Shown: positions 23,183 to 35,429 of the stretch, in pieces | How positions within the stretch are numbered: position 1 is the stretch's first letter | Layout: every line of letters starts with the position of its first letter | Origin: Cryptomeria japonica | Lineage: Eukaryota; Streptophyta; Pinopsida; Cupressales; Cupressaceae | Length of the DNA: 64,000 nucleotides | Direction of reading: 5' to 3' | Assembly (NCBI RefSeq): GCF_030272615.1 | Contig: NC_081414.1 | Span: 338,188,502-338,252,501, forward strand | The notes under the pieces: generated by a model | Database searches by the model: none | Seen by the model: only the letters and a program-made list of their open reading frames with translations | Told to the model about the DNA's origin: nothing | Program-made: the position numbers and the translations under genes

Positions 23183-24600
23183 CCCAAGTTCGTTGAATTC
23201 TTCCAAAAATGCCAAATTAAATTTGCATGGTCATATGCAAACATGCCTGGTCTTGATCCAGATTTAGTCATGTATCACCTCACTTTCGCTGCAGGAGCCA
23301 AGCCTGTCAAGCAAAAACTTTGCAAGATACATCCTCAGATTGCAGTACTAGTCAAAGCAAAACTTAAGAAACTACTGGATGTTGGTTTTATCAGACCAAT
23401 TGATTATGTAGATTGGATCTCCAATATTGTGCATGTCGGCAAACCAAATAGGGGCATCCATATTTATACTGACTTCAGAGATCTGAATAAGGTATGTCCT
23501 AAAGATGATTTCCCCCTACCAAACATCGACAAGATAGTGGACCTAACAACAGGACATGCCATGCTTTCACTCATGGATGGCTTTTTAGGGTACAATCATA
23601 TAAATATCGCACCAAAGGATCAACATGAGACAACCTTCACATGTCCATGGGGCACATACTGCTGGAATGTCATGCCTTTTGGTCTAAAGAATGCAGGAGC
23701 GACCTATCAAAGAGCAACGACCACCATCTTTCATGACATGATGCATATCATAATGGAAGATTATGTTGATGACTTATTGGCAAAATCACTAACAAGAGAA
23801 GGTCATCTAGACATATTAGAGAAAAACTTTGATAGACTGGAACAATATCATGTTCAACTCAACCCAAAGAAATGTGTCTTTGGAGTAACCTCAGGGAAAC
23901 TTCAAGGATACATTGTCTCAAGTAAAGGTATTGAGGTTGATCCTGCAAAGGTCAAATCAATCTTGGACATGCCACCACCAAAGAACATTAGTCAGCTAAG
24001 GACATTACAAGGACAACTACAATCCATCCAAAGATTCATTGCACAACTAGCAGATAAGTGTCACCCATTTACACACCTGTTACACAAGAACATCCGCTTT
24101 GAATGGGATGCTAGATGTCAGCAAGCATTCCAGATGCTTAAAGACTATCTCATCAATATACCATTATTGATTCCACCAGATCCAAGTAGGCCTTTACTGC
24201 TCTATATATCAGCAACAAATATAGCATTAGGTGTACTATTGGCACAACACAATGTAGAAGGGAAAGAGTGTGCTATTTACTACATCTCTCGCACACTAGT
24301 TGGCTATGAACTCAATTACACACCTATTGAGTAAGCTTGCCTAGCAGTAATATTGGTAGTCACTAAACTAAGGCACTATCTATTGACACATAAAGTGCAG
24401 CTCATTGCCAAGATTGATCCACTAAAGTACTTACTCAGTAAAGTAGCATTGACAGGCCGCTTGGCCAAATGGGTGATGATTCTAAGTGTATTTGACATCA
24501 AGTATGTGGACTGTAAGGCTATCAAAGGACAAGTTATTGCAGATCAGTTGGCCGATGCACCACTCATAGGCGATCATCCTCTCATTTCCAATTTTCTAGA
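23183..24600 (+). pseudogene. pol: Element C reverse transcriptase and first RNase H
   Basis: An open run of 363 codons from 23,243 carries the RT core: YTDFRDLNKVCPKDDFPLP, the FGLKNAGATYQR motif, and the catalytic DYVDD with YVDD at 23762-23773. The RNase H begins with the LLLYISATNIALGVLLAQ block and is interrupted by TAA at 24332-24334 (expected Gln) before continuing from 24,335. RT residues all look intact, so this domain was lost late or slowly. Confidence 0.93.
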
Positions 24601-25057
24601 TGAAGAGATATTCAAGCTCACAGAAGCACAACCATGGAAACTATACTTTGATGGTTCATACACTAGGCATGGCTCAGGGATAGGCATTCTGTTTATCACA
24701 CCTCAAGGTGACAGTATCCCGAAGTCTTATAGGCTCACATTTCCATGCACAAATGACATATCTGAATATGAGGCCTTGATCACACGACTTAGGCTAGCCA
24801 TACAATGGAAGTTACAAGAACTACAAGTATATGGTGACTCCCAATTGGTCATTCGACAAGCAACCGATGAATATCAGACTAAGGATGACAAACTCATGTC
24901 ATACAAGCAAATGGTGGATAGTCTAAAGGCATCATTTACAACTATCACCTTTGAGAAGATACCTAGAGATCAAAATCGAGCTGCTAATGCTATGGCTACT
25001 ATTGCATCTCTCCTAGATCTTCTAAAAAATTCAACACGCTATGATTTCTTGGTCTAA
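24601..25057 (+). pseudogene. pol: Element C second (archaeal-type) RNase H
   Basis: The segment has LYFDGSYTRHGSGIG, SEYEAL, YGDSQLV and RDQNRAANAMA, the ordered acidic motifs of an archaeal-type RNase H. In plants this extra domain after the first RNase H is a hallmark of Tat elements. The catalytic residues are present. The frame runs to a TAA at 25,055-25,057. Confidence 0.9.
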
Positions 25058-25299
25058 CAGCTTTGGATTCCTGCTTATGATATCCCCAAATCCAAGATGA
25101 TATGTCACCTTATTGGTTCTGAATCCCCATGGTACAGTGAGTTCTACACCTATCTCCATGATCACACACTTCCTCCTAACCAATCAAATAGCCAACGTAA
25201 AACCTTCATTCGCCAAACTGCTTGATATACCATTATTGTTGAAACCCTATACCGACATAGTCTTGATGGTACTCTCCTTCAATGTCTGGAGCAGGATGA

Positions 25300-26396
25300 G
25301 ATAACAAAGGCCTTGGAAGAAGTACATGAAGGAATTTGTGGAACTCATGCAAGCGGTCCTTCACTAGCCAAGAAAACTCATGCACACTAGATACTATTGG
25401 CCATCAATGGAAAAAGACTCCTACTATTTTGTTAGAAAGTGCAAGAAATGCCAATTTCATGGAGACCTGATACATGCACCAACACAGGGATTGAAACCAA
25501 TGACTATACCATGCCCTTTTTGTCAATGGGGCCTTGACCTTGTGGGTAAAATCCATCCATCTTCATCCAACAACCACAATTTCATCATTACCACCACCGA
25601 ATATTTCACAGAATGTATCGAAGTTGTTCCACTTACCCAAGACACTGGCAAGAAGATCGCCTCATTCATCCTCAATTACATCATCTGTCGGTATGGTGTA
25701 CACATGTCCATCATCATAGATAATGATCTTCCTTTCAAAAATCAGGATGTCTATGAACTCTGTGATAAATTTCACATCCAACACTACTTTTCCACTCCCT
25801 ATTACCCACAAGGAAATGGTCAGGCCGAAGCATCAAACAAGAACATATTAAGAATCCTCAAGAAGATAGTCAATGATGTTGGTCGTGATTGGCACGTTCA
25901 ATTGAATCCAACACTATGGGCATATCAAACTAGCAATTGAACCCCTACAGACGCAACTCCCTACTCACTAGTCTATGGCATAGAAGCTATCTTACCTATC
26001 GAGGTCGAGATACCATCTCTACAAGTTTCCTTGCATAATCTAATAGATGATGAAGCATACAAAGTATCACGTCTATCACGTCTTCAAGACTTGGAACTAC
26101 TTGATGAGAAATGACAAGCTGCATACAACCACCTCAAATCCTATCAACAACACATGAGAAGAAGCTATAATCATCGGGTTAGACCTTGTACATTTGAGGA
26201 AGGTGATCTTGTTCTTTGAGAGAATCCTCGTAACCAACCAAACAGAGAAAATCAAGGAAATTTTGAATCAAACTGGCTAGGTCCATATGTTATCACTGCT
26301 GTATTTGGGTCTAGGGCATATCAGTTGGCTACTTCAAAAGGAGAACCGCTAGTAGATCCAATCAACAACATGCACCTCAAAAGGTCTTATACATAA
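25300..26396 (+). pseudogene. pol: Element C integrase, broken
   Basis: The zinc-binding segment ends in CKKCQFHGD. The core has Asp in GLDLVGKI, Asp in IIDNDLPF (D-N-D at 25719-25727, usually D-N-G) and Glu at 25827-25829 in GNGQAEASNK. TGA stops at 25938-25940, 26112-26114 and 26217-26219 all stand where an Arg CGA fits. The pol terminus ends ..EPLVDPINNMHLKRSYT with TAA at 26394-26396. The same terminus is present in element E at the right edge. Confidence 0.9.
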
Positions 26397-28769
26397 GATG
26401 CACAGAGCATCAGGCTCCCATGCATATAGGGAAAAACACCAAAAATATTTAGATAAATGTCTTGAAGAAAATACAAAAACATCAAAATAGTAAAGAAAAA
26501 TCATACATCCAAATGGTGAACAACCACTCTGGTGGCACCTTGGGTAAGTGCAATGGTGAAAACCTAGCAAAGAGGCACCACTCGTAAAGGCTATGGCTCC
26601 ATTGTCTTTTAGGCTTGTTGTGATCACATTCATTACATACACACATCCATCCGCCCAAACCATGGCTTGTTATTGATCTGCAATCAAGAAAAGTACTTCA
26701 TGCGTCTTGCATCCCACTTTTTTCATAGTCATGTCTAACACTGGGGGCAATGCCCTTAACCTATTGATGTAAGTGGATTCTACATTACTTGTGATTCATT
26801 AGGTTATTCATTCAAAACAATCACACAATACCAAAAATATTTAAAATATTCATCAAAATACCAAAAACATTCAAAAACACTTACAAAATCCCCAAAACAT
26901 CATAAAACATCAAAAATCAATCAAAAACATGGTAACACCTTGTATATACACATTCAAGCAGACTCCACACAAACATTGAAAAAATACTCACATGATGATC
27001 ACTTATCAAATCGACCAAACAATCAACATCAACACTCAAACTGTCTTCAACAAGGATGCATCCTTCCTTACCAAAACAAAGACAAGATGACATTTTCTTT
27101 GATAAGAAAATTATGTTTAAGCTATCAAATACTTGGTTGATTTATAGGTTATTCATTCATTTATATATATCAGGTTCCTACGCTACTCTGGGATATCCAC
27201 AAGTGATTAGAGTGGCTGGGATGGTTCCTAAGCATTGTTTGTAAGTTTTCTGTGAATTATTCTGATGAAGTTTTGGGGCATGTACTAATGGTGTCTACGT
27301 GGGAAGTTCACTAAGTTATGTGATCATATGCCAAATATAGTCATAGGTCACTACAGCTTGCTGACTACAATGTATACCTTGACCATATGAGCATGAACCA
27401 TTATCAAGGGTCCACATTCTTTATTATTTATATATGTTGTTTTCTTACAGGTACAATGCTCCATCTTTGGTTCCTCTTGCCTCATCCAAGCTCGACAAAG
27501 GTTTATCTCTTACTATGGTATGAACTTGTCTCAGGATATGATCAGCAAAAGATCAAGGAGGATGTTCCAAGTCATGCATGAAAGGAGATAATCCTTGTCT
27601 ATTCTGCAAGAAATACTTAGGTCAACTTGATCCATTATATCAAGTTGCTTGTATTAACTTTCTATATCAAAATCCATGTAAGGAATACTCAGGTCATCTT
27701 GAATCATTATTTCAAGTTGCTTGTATTTTCTTACAACATTTTAAAGCTCAATGATGAAAAATAAAGCACTATGGATCGTCATTCCATCTCATCTGTATAT
27801 ATTGCATTCCATCCATCCATACATTCATAATAGATGCATATTATGCATACATAGTAATGACAATGGATACTCTATTTTCCTCTTTTTCCATAGGAATGCA
27901 TCATAGGTCCTCCATTTCTTCTATCTAACATCGAACCCCCCCTAACCCTCCCCATGTTGGTAATCAGCATCACATACCCTACATCATCTCCCATCAACCC
28001 AATCAAGCCAATTACTCTATCTACACAGGCACATCGACTCACACACACCTAGACTATCAATAGATACTCTGATCAAGTATCTTCGGGTTTCAACAGGTAA
28101 TCGATTATGGCAAAGCTAGACTACATCAGACATTTATCATAATGACCTAGTCTCAACGGGGCTACCATGATTCCCCACAACCATCCATCACATGCACACA
28201 CTATCAATTGATCAACCAATCAAACACAATCCAATGGACAATTACATCAATTGTCTAAGTCTCAATGAGTATTTTGCTTAAGATACCTTGACTTTATTGG
28301 GAAATTACATCAATTGTCTAAGTCACCAACAAGTCACTTTGATTCACTTACTCAGATCTTATCATGTCCAAGCGAACAACTGACATCAACTGTCAAGCTT
28401 TGACTCGACTGGGGCAGTTTAACCAATTGCACCAGATTGTCCAACCATTTTGATCAATTATATAGCATTAATCAAAAGCACAACACCACATCTGCACTGT
28501 ATCTTCTGCATAACCTACGGGTACTCACTGGCTTGCCATTTCTCCGTATTCACTCTATTTTCTTCTATTCTTTCACCGTTATTGTTAATTTCTTCTATTC
28601 TACCTCCCCTCCACTTCTTGTTCTTTTTTGAGAGATCGCTCGATTTTTCAAAAAAATTCGGCCCATCTCTCGAGGGGGCATACCACCCACTAAATTAACA
28701 TTTATGGGGCATATTTCTTCACACCTATTTTTCTTTCTTTGAAACGACGCGACAAAACCGCACTGTCTC
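26397..28769 (+). other. Element C 3' untranslated region
   Basis: There are 2.4 kb between pol and the polypurine tract. The first ~1.4 kb (26,397-27,800) match, as reverse complement, 62,600-63,927 of element E. At 26,820-26,930 a CCAAAAACATTCAAAA-like minisatellite is present. After about 27,850 the two elements part: E has an antisense plant-mobile-domain ORF and C has only AT-rich sequence with no convincing frame. The last ~300 bp (28,480-28,769) again match E (50,557-50,720 reversed). Confidence 0.75.
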
Positions 28770-28782
28770 AAAGAGGGGCAAA
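28770..28782 (+). promoter_or_regulatory. Element C polypurine tract
   Basis: AAAGAGGGGCAAA directly precedes the TGTA start of the 3' LTR. The equivalent tract in E lies at 50544-50556 on the minus strand. Confidence 0.85.
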
Positions 28783-30562
28783 TGTATATTTAGTATTTAT
28801 TTGATTATTTAACCATCAATCAATAATTAATTAAATTAATATTTAATTAATTCATCTTAACCCTCTTCTCCTATTAATTAAATAAATTATTCAATTTATT
28901 TGATTTAATTCACTTAACCAAATTCAAACCATTAATTAAATAAATAAATCATATTTGTTTAATTAAATCTTCTCTCACATTTAAATAAATTAATATTTAT
29001 TTAAATCCCCCAAAATCTCATCTCTCACATTTAAATAAATTAACATTTATTTAAATCACCTTTATCCTCCACCCACTTGTATTTTCCTATAAATGCAAGT
29101 TGCACAGCTATTTTAAATAAATTACTTATTTAAAATCCTATTTATCTTCACCCTCTTGAAACCTTTAATGGTTTCCCTTAAAGTCTTCAAACTTAATGGC
29201 TTCCTTCTAGAGTCTTCTCAAGCCTTTAATGGTTTCCCTTAAAGTCTTCAAACTCAATGGCTTCCTTCTATAGTCTCCTTAAGCCTTTAATGGTTTCCCT
29301 TAAAGTCTTCAAACTTAATGACTTCTTTCTAGAGTCTTCTTAAGCCTGTAATGGTTTCCCTCAAAGTCTTCAAGTATTAAAATGCTTTATCTTCCTTTTT
29401 CTCATGTAAATAAATTAAGATTTATTTAAATAAAATCCAAAATTCACATTGACATTTAAATAAATTAATATTTATTTAAATATCTATCCAAATGCAAATT
29501 ACACCATTTAATTGAAATAAATGATTTTATTTCAATTGAAAATCCCAAAATTCCTCCCACTTGCATTCTCCTACAAAATCCACTTGCATGCCTAAATCCC
29601 TTCTAGATTCTTCTAACTCTTTCTAATTAGCCTAATTCACCCCCTAAATATTGTCACATTCCTAAGCAACTTGGAGTCACTTCTCAAAGCCCTCAAAGTC
29701 TTTGAAAGACATTTAAGGCTTTAAGTCTTCAAATGGTTAACCTCTAAAGTCTTCCAAACCATTAAAGGCTCTTACATAACCATTTATGGTTAACTCACCT
29801 TTTACCTTTAGTTAGAGACTTTCTTCTAACTTAACCATCCTTTTGACTCATGGGTCTCTTCAAAGCATTTATTTCTTTGACTAAGGTAACCATTTAACCC
29901 TTGCACATTCATTTTTGCCTTGGATAAAAGGAATATCCATTAACCTAACCCTAACCCAACCCCCTAGGGTAACCATCATGTCCCCTCAAGCATTTAATGC
30001 TCCTTATCTCTCCTCTTAAGCCTCCTCATGGTGACACTTGTCAACATGGGATTGGGTTGAAAGTCTCACATGGATTGAATATCTTTCAATCCTAACCCTT
30101 GTTAAGAGTGCTCAATCTTAACCCTTCATTTTCCAAATTTTTCTATAAATAGAACCCTTCTCCTCAAGCAAAGAAGGAAGCATTAGAGTATTGTTGCTAT
30201 ATTGGTATTAGCATTGAGCTTTTTCATAGCATCACTATCTACACTTGCATAGCATTTGTTTATCACATCCAACCATCTTGAATCTCCATATGACATCCAT
30301 GGTTAGTGCTAAAAACTAAGAGCTACACTCATTTGGGACTTGTAGAGGGGAGAAACAAGGGAGAAGCATCAAAAGGCATCATGGAACCATCTTAGGGAGG
30401 CTCTTCTCCTTTCTTTTGTTTTGTTAAACTTCTTTCATGCTTTTTTGAAATTTCTTTTGATATGTTTGGAATGGTTTTTAGGTCTTTGTTTAGTTTTATG
30501 GTTGAAACTAACTTATTAACACTGAACTTTGTTGTTGCCTTGTCCCCATTTCCATGACATCA
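28783..30562 (+). repeat. Element C 3' LTR
   Basis: It is 1,780 bp, TGTA...CATCA. It lacks about 31 bp directly after TGTA that the 5' copy and element E have. Several AATAAATTAA/TTATTTAAAT palindromic blocks and three ~60-bp CCTTTAATGGTTTCCCTTAAAG units are visible (29,160-29,350). A TATA box is at 30144-30152. Confidence 0.88.
30144..30152 (+). promoter_or_regulatory. TATA box in element C 3' LTR
   Basis: TATAAATAG, matched by the minus-strand CTATAAATAG at 48101-48110 in element E's LTR at the equivalent place. Confidence 0.7.
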
Positions 30563-30567
30563 AGTGT

Positions 30568-32520
30568 CATCCTTCTTCTTAACAAGATAGACCTCATCGG
30601 CTTGAACAATCTCTTCTTCATCCATTTCTGGTTGATTAACAATATCTTCCTCATTCATAGAGGAATGGATGAGTTCTTCCATCTTTTTGATTTCATAGGC
30701 TATTCGATGGGTCTCAGTTTCAATAATTTGCCTCTTTCTACTGAGTAACTTCAGTCTTCTTGCTTTGAACATAAACTAAGATTTGTATCGAGCGACCAAA
30801 GGACTAATTTCATCTTTAGAAAATTTAGGAAAATATTGTACAAATATCTCATCAGTGATTTCTTTTTCCAATTTTATAGCTTCCTCCCATTTATCCAAAA
30901 GAATATTGTACAAAGAAATTGAGATATCCTTTTTCGAGATCATGTGGATATCTATTGTAATGACACAAATGAGTGATTACCTATTCAATGACTTGCTTCT
31001 TCTCATCTTCAGCGAAGGAATCACAATGCTCTTGGACATTGTCAAACCTATTCCTCCCTAGTGTCTTCGTTGTTCTTTCAAAATGGGTTTCAGGCTTGTA
31101 AGATGCTATATCATTCGAAACAGTTGCCTTTGGCACTTCCTTAACTGTTTTTTCTACTCTACCAGTAGGCTTCATCTTCTTAGGTTCTTCTTCAGTATCT
31201 GTACCCTCAAATTTTGGTTGGAGAATAAGTTTTCAATTTCCCTTATTTGGTGCATTGTCCTTCTTTGTATACACTTTAGGTGTCGGTTCCTTCTTGGTTT
31301 GGATACTCTAAGTCACCCTTGTAGTCTTTATCACTGGAGGTGCTTCATTAGACTTCTTTTTCCTTCCTTTCAAATTAGTAACATGAGTAGTACTGGTTTC
31401 TGTTGGAGCAACTTGGACTGCCAAAATGTCCAATTTTTCCTTATTTTTGTCTTTAGGCGATGCTCATAGGTTGTTAGCATATCCAACTAGTAGATCATAG
31501 TTCTCCTCATAACTCATGTCTTCCATCTCTTCTTTCCTAGGCTCAATTGCTTGCATCAAGCAAAAGTCAGTGGTAACAGTAAAGACTATGTCTTTTGTAA
31601 AGTGCCTTACCACATCTTCTAATAATCTCATTCTCATTCTCATCTTTTTCTGAAATTCATTAAAATACTTATTCATAGCTACAGGGAAAGTATTTCTTAC
31701 AACCTTAATGTTGTTCTTGATTTGTGCAATGACCGGTAGGTCTTTTGACTATTCAATATCTCCAATTCCCGATAGAAAGTTCCGGAAATATAAGAATAAC
31801 CCAACCAGTAGGTGACCATACTTGAATTTTAGACTGTTGTCCTTTTTGATAGATTGCAAATTTAGAAACAACTGCCTTCTAATTACCTCGCAAAGATCAT
31901 AATCTACATTTTCAGCTATCATCTTGTAAGTTGTGTGTACTACTGTTGATGGAACACTATTTAGTCTACTAGAGTAGAATACTTGGTAGCCTATCACCAT
32001 TGCTGCCAGTTTCACAACAGAGTCTCTGATATTGTTAACAGAAAAAAGCATGCTTGTCAGATGTTGAACCGGTTAGTGAGAATATCGTCTCTTTTGAAAT
32101 TTGTCTTAACTCAGGGACTACACCAGTTGAGAAATAACTAGTTACAGCCTGAATGGCTTCCTTGGTAATTGTGTGAGTTCTCTCTTACTACATGTTCTCA
32201 CCATGAACCTGACTCAAAATAATTCTGATATGCTCTTCCTCAAAATATTCAAAAAAGTAAGTGGTATTATGAAAACCTTATCATACTTTGATTGAATCTT
32301 TCCATTCTCATCATAGATGGATTTCAATTGAGTATAAATGTAAAGTGACCCTAGATCCTCCATCTTACAATCAATATAACTTGACAAATCTCCTTTAACC
32401 AAAAATCCACTCGGAACTTGTGATAATGCATTATACGACACAATTTGTTCTGCCTCTACAACTTCCATTGGCTCAGAAGTAATCATTAACCTTTCTATAG
32501 TTTTTGAAGTCGATTTCATT
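30568..32520 (-). pseudogene. Element B second coding region, N-terminal and middle parts
   Basis: Minus-strand pieces at 32,214-32,519, 31,749-32,051, 31,464-31,676, 30,981-31,175 and 30,568-30,772 join, with a few stops and shifts, into one long degraded protein. The first ~300 residues look globular (YNALSQVPSGFLVKGDLSSY; IIPLTFLNILRK; GHLLVGLFLYFRNFLSGIG). The rest is Lys/Glu/Thr-rich. No catalytic motif of a known retroelement enzyme is seen. I do not recognise the family. It continues beyond element C at 17,402. In a pol-less element it may act in packaging or integration, but this is conjecture. Confidence 0.55.
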
Positions 32521-33093
32521 CCAGATGAACAAGATTCAAAGTAGGATGTTCAAAGAAATACCTTGTTTCACACACATTGCCCCATTCACCGGTTGAATTC
32601 CAAGGTGCACACCAATTCAATCTTCTGCAACCTTCAAATCAGCTTGGTTGCAAATCACAATGCAACTTTGACAATTATCAGCCAACAATATTTCTATTCT
32701 CAACAAGCACTTCAAATTTCTTTCTCGAATGCGTTGGGGTAAAAATGACAAAGTAAAAATTCACTTTTATTCTTTTTACCTACTGCATTAAATGCTCGCC
32801 TGTTATGGTTATAAACCCTAATTTTACCGCTCGAGGAGAAAACTGGTTGATAACATATTGACAAAAAGTTACCAAAATTTCATGCTTCAAAATTCTCTTA
32901 CCGCTCATTTTTCTCAAGGGGTCCAGAGGTAATTTGACCGTTAAGCTTCCCTTAGCCATATTAAAAAGGCTTAAGTCACCAATGCAAGGCTCTCTTCACT
33001 GGGTCAAGGAACAGTTTCTTCTCCAGGTGAGTCATCACTTTTCTTCTTCCAAATCCAATTCATTTCCTCTCTGGTTTCTTCAACATTAACTAT
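32521..33093 (-). other. Element B spacer between gag-like and second region
   Basis: Short degraded frames only. I see no separate gene. Confidence 0.35.
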
Positions 33094-33723
33094 CTACTTT
33101 CCTTTCTGATCCTTAGAAGAATTGACCGGTTTGCTATTTCTGGATCTACAAAATTTTGCTAAGTGCCCCAGTTTGTTACAGTGATAACAGGCCATACCAA
33201 ATGATCTCCAAGGTCCTATATTTCCTCTTCTTGTTCTTTTTCTGTAGTTCATAGCCACATGACCAAAGTTATTACATATGGTGTAAATAACATTTGTTAC
33301 CTTTTCCATCTCCAATGGACTAAACCGGTTTCTGTAGGGTCTTTGCCAGTTCAGGTTTACCCGGTTGTCAAAATTCCTCATCCGGTCACTATTTGGTCTT
33401 GGATGCATGTGTGGTACAAGATTGTTTGCTCCATATCTACACTCAACAGATCTATGTCCATACATTCCACATGTGAAGCAATGAACTTCAAATTTCTTGG
33501 ACATATACCTAGCATTAGTATTGTAACTTGCATTTCTATTAGGTTTGTCTCTACAAACATTTGCAGTGTGACTAGGTTTATGGAAAATAAAACAAACAGG
33601 TCTAAAGATCTTCTTACCGATAGGCTTATTGATCTTAGGTAGATTTATTCTTAAGAGTGTTTCTCTTTCTACCAGAGGATTCACCCTTTTCAGATGTGTG
33701 AAAACCAAGTCCAGAGATATCAC
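33094..33723 (-). pseudogene. gag: Element B nucleocapsid-like region with four zinc knuckles
   Basis: Four CCHC-type knuckles lie in 209 codons. Two are complete: CFTCGMYGHRSVEC and CYHCNKLGHLAKFC. One has Phe for the second Cys (CFIFHKPSHTANVC). One has Tyr in place of the first and last Cys (YTICNNFGHVAMNY); Cys-to-Tyr follows from a G-to-A change. Most copia gag proteins have one knuckle, so four is notable. The linkers are Arg/Asn-rich, as in RNA-binding nucleocapsids. It ends at a stop at 33,094. Confidence 0.8.
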
Positions 33724-34303
33724 CCTTCATCCTTTGTGATTGAATTTGTTCTTCCAACATGGTAGAACTTTTGTTGAACTTTTCCAGTTTCTCATTGACT
33801 TCGGTAAGCTGTCTTGTGAGATCTTCATTATGTTTTGACAAGTTCTCTCTCAGAGATGATGCAAGTTCAAGATCTAGCTATAGGTTCTCCTTTTCTTCTC
33901 TTTCAACAACCAAATGCTCATGCATAGTGACATTTTCCCGCTTGATCTTGGCAATCTCTTGATCTCTTTCCTTGATAAGATCTTCAACAACTCTTCTGGC
34001 TTCTAGTTCCTGACTCATGCGGATATTGAGACCTTCTAGCTCTCTCCTCAGATTCAGTTTCTCACCGTTTAACTTTTCAACTTCCTCTACTAAAGCATCA
34101 ATATTGGCTTCATCTGAAAAACTATTATTAGATATCTCTAATAGTTGTTCAGTTAGCTCTTTCCTTTTGACTTGTGAAGCTTTCAGTTTGACCCTAAGGG
34201 TTTCAAGCTCATTTCTGCTAGCTTCTATCTCTCTAGCCATCTTGAAGTAGCTCATGTCCCCCATGGTAGTTTCAAGGCTCCCTTCTAAGCGATTAGGCTT
34301 CAA
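33635..34303 (-). pseudogene. gag: Element B gag-like coiled coil
   Basis: Open pieces at 33,878-34,303 and 33,635-33,841 encode Glu/Lys/Leu-rich heptad sequence (for example EEVEKLNGEKLNLRRELEGL), a strong coiled-coil candidate of over 180 residues. The open frame starts at once after the primer site on the minus strand. It precedes the knuckle region, so together they look like a gag with a coiled-coil front. It overlaps the knuckle piece in another frame by ~90 bp, which suggests a frameshift near 33,700. Confidence 0.7.
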
Positions 34304-34312
34304 AGAAGTTAG

Positions 34313-34324
34313 GCTCTAATACCA
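34313..34324 (-). promoter_or_regulatory. Element B primer-binding site
   Basis: On the minus strand it reads TGGTATTAGAGC, one base different from the initiator tRNA-Met site TGGTATCAGAGC in element A. Confidence 0.9.
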
Positions 34325-34326
34325 AT

Positions 34327-35429
34327 TGATGGACTTGAAAAGCACTAAGAGGGGGGGTTAATCAGTGACATAAAAAATAAAACTACTTCAAACACTAACT
34401 AGTAGATGAACTTAACAAAACTTTTAAACATAATGCATGCGATCCAAAATGATATAACAACATCCACCATAACACAAGTGTTTGTACATGGAAAACCCAA
34501 ATAGGTAAGAACCATGGTGAGTTGGAACTCACAAGTTAACTATCTGCAGTAATAGATAACTGACCAATTAAGGTCTACAAAGTTCTTTGCTAGGAGCGAA
34601 TCTTGTTAGAGATCCCAAAGCTTGATTAGACGCTTATACCCTGTTAAAGGTAGTACCCTATTAGGAGTAACCTTGGTGGAGGATTTTTGAATCTAAACTA
34701 ATGGATCACCCTATTAGAGGATTTATACATTGAAGCTTGTTAGAGCTTACCCGGCTAGGGGATTTGATTATGTTGTAATTGTTAGAAAACAACATGATTG
34801 GTTTGATCTGTCTGAGTAGCACAATACTTGCTTGATCAGATCCTTCTAAACATAAACACTTCTCTTCTGCATCCTCTACAACTTAACTTCTTTTGACTTT
34901 CGCACACAACATAACACTTTCACTTATATAAAATAATTCATTGTGATATCAATATATAGACATTATGATTTCACATCGGCCTTAAGAAATCATAATACAA
35001 TTTCCTAGGTGCGGTGTATCTGGACAAGTGATTATAACTCATCACAAAAATTACCGCCATTTTTCAGTGGGATAACTCATCACGATATGTGGTAACTCAT
35101 CACAAAATTACTGAATGTCGATTGGAACAATCAAATACCATTTTGAGTAAAACATATGAACCATTATCTTTGAATCTCCTGACTATAATCTCCTCTTGAT
35201 CTTCATCTTGATGCCAACTAATGTTTATTCACTGGTTGTCTTCTATGCATATATCGGTTGACACAAAGTACGAGTTAGAGATAAACCTCTTAGTATAACC
35301 TCTAGCATACCAGTTGTAGTATAAACAACTTGAAGTTATACCGATAGACAATATAAACATGTGTGTGTGTATGTGTTTCATCAATGACTAACATATTATG
35401 AATATATTATAATCATCATCAAGCCAACA
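34327..35429 (-). repeat. Element B 5' LTR
   Basis: It is 1,103 bp and pairs with 14,876-15,999. Its outer end abuts GAACT at 35430-35434. Confidence 0.95.

Larger units (their letters stand above)
17407..30562 (+). mobile_element. Element C: Ty3/gypsy, Tat lineage, inserted in B
   Basis: Flanks are GGTGT (17402-17406) and AGTGT (30563-30567), a 5-bp TSD with one mismatch, and B's minus-strand frame resumes across the site. Order is gag, protease, RT, RNase H, a second archaeal-type RNase H, integrase; the double RNase H marks the Tat lineage. Frames carry many stops. The 5' LTR matches the 3' LTR only over its first ~690 bp, so one end is rearranged. A related element, E, lies at 47.6 kb onward on the minus strand. 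Confidence 0.9.
14876..35429 (-). mobile_element. Element B: pol-less copia-like LTR element inserted in A
   Basis: On the minus strand it begins TGTTGGCTTG and ends CCATCA, with LTRs at 34,327-35,429 (5') and 14,876-15,999 (3'). The primer site and polypurine tract are both on the minus strand. Without element C its own length is about 7.4 kb. Coding regions on the minus strand give a coiled coil, up to four zinc knuckles and a long unrecognised second region; I saw no protease, integrase, RT or RNase H. LTR blocks and the polypurine tract match element A, so its enzymes probably came from an A-like element. Host A frames resume across the junction. Confidence 0.9.

Noticed and set aside
26349-26663. 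Minus-strand open frame in C with a counterpart in E (63,683-63,931) as a gene
   Set aside because: It overlaps the end of pol and shared untranslated sequence on the opposite strand. Similarity is expected from common descent of C and E; no domain or start context supports coding.
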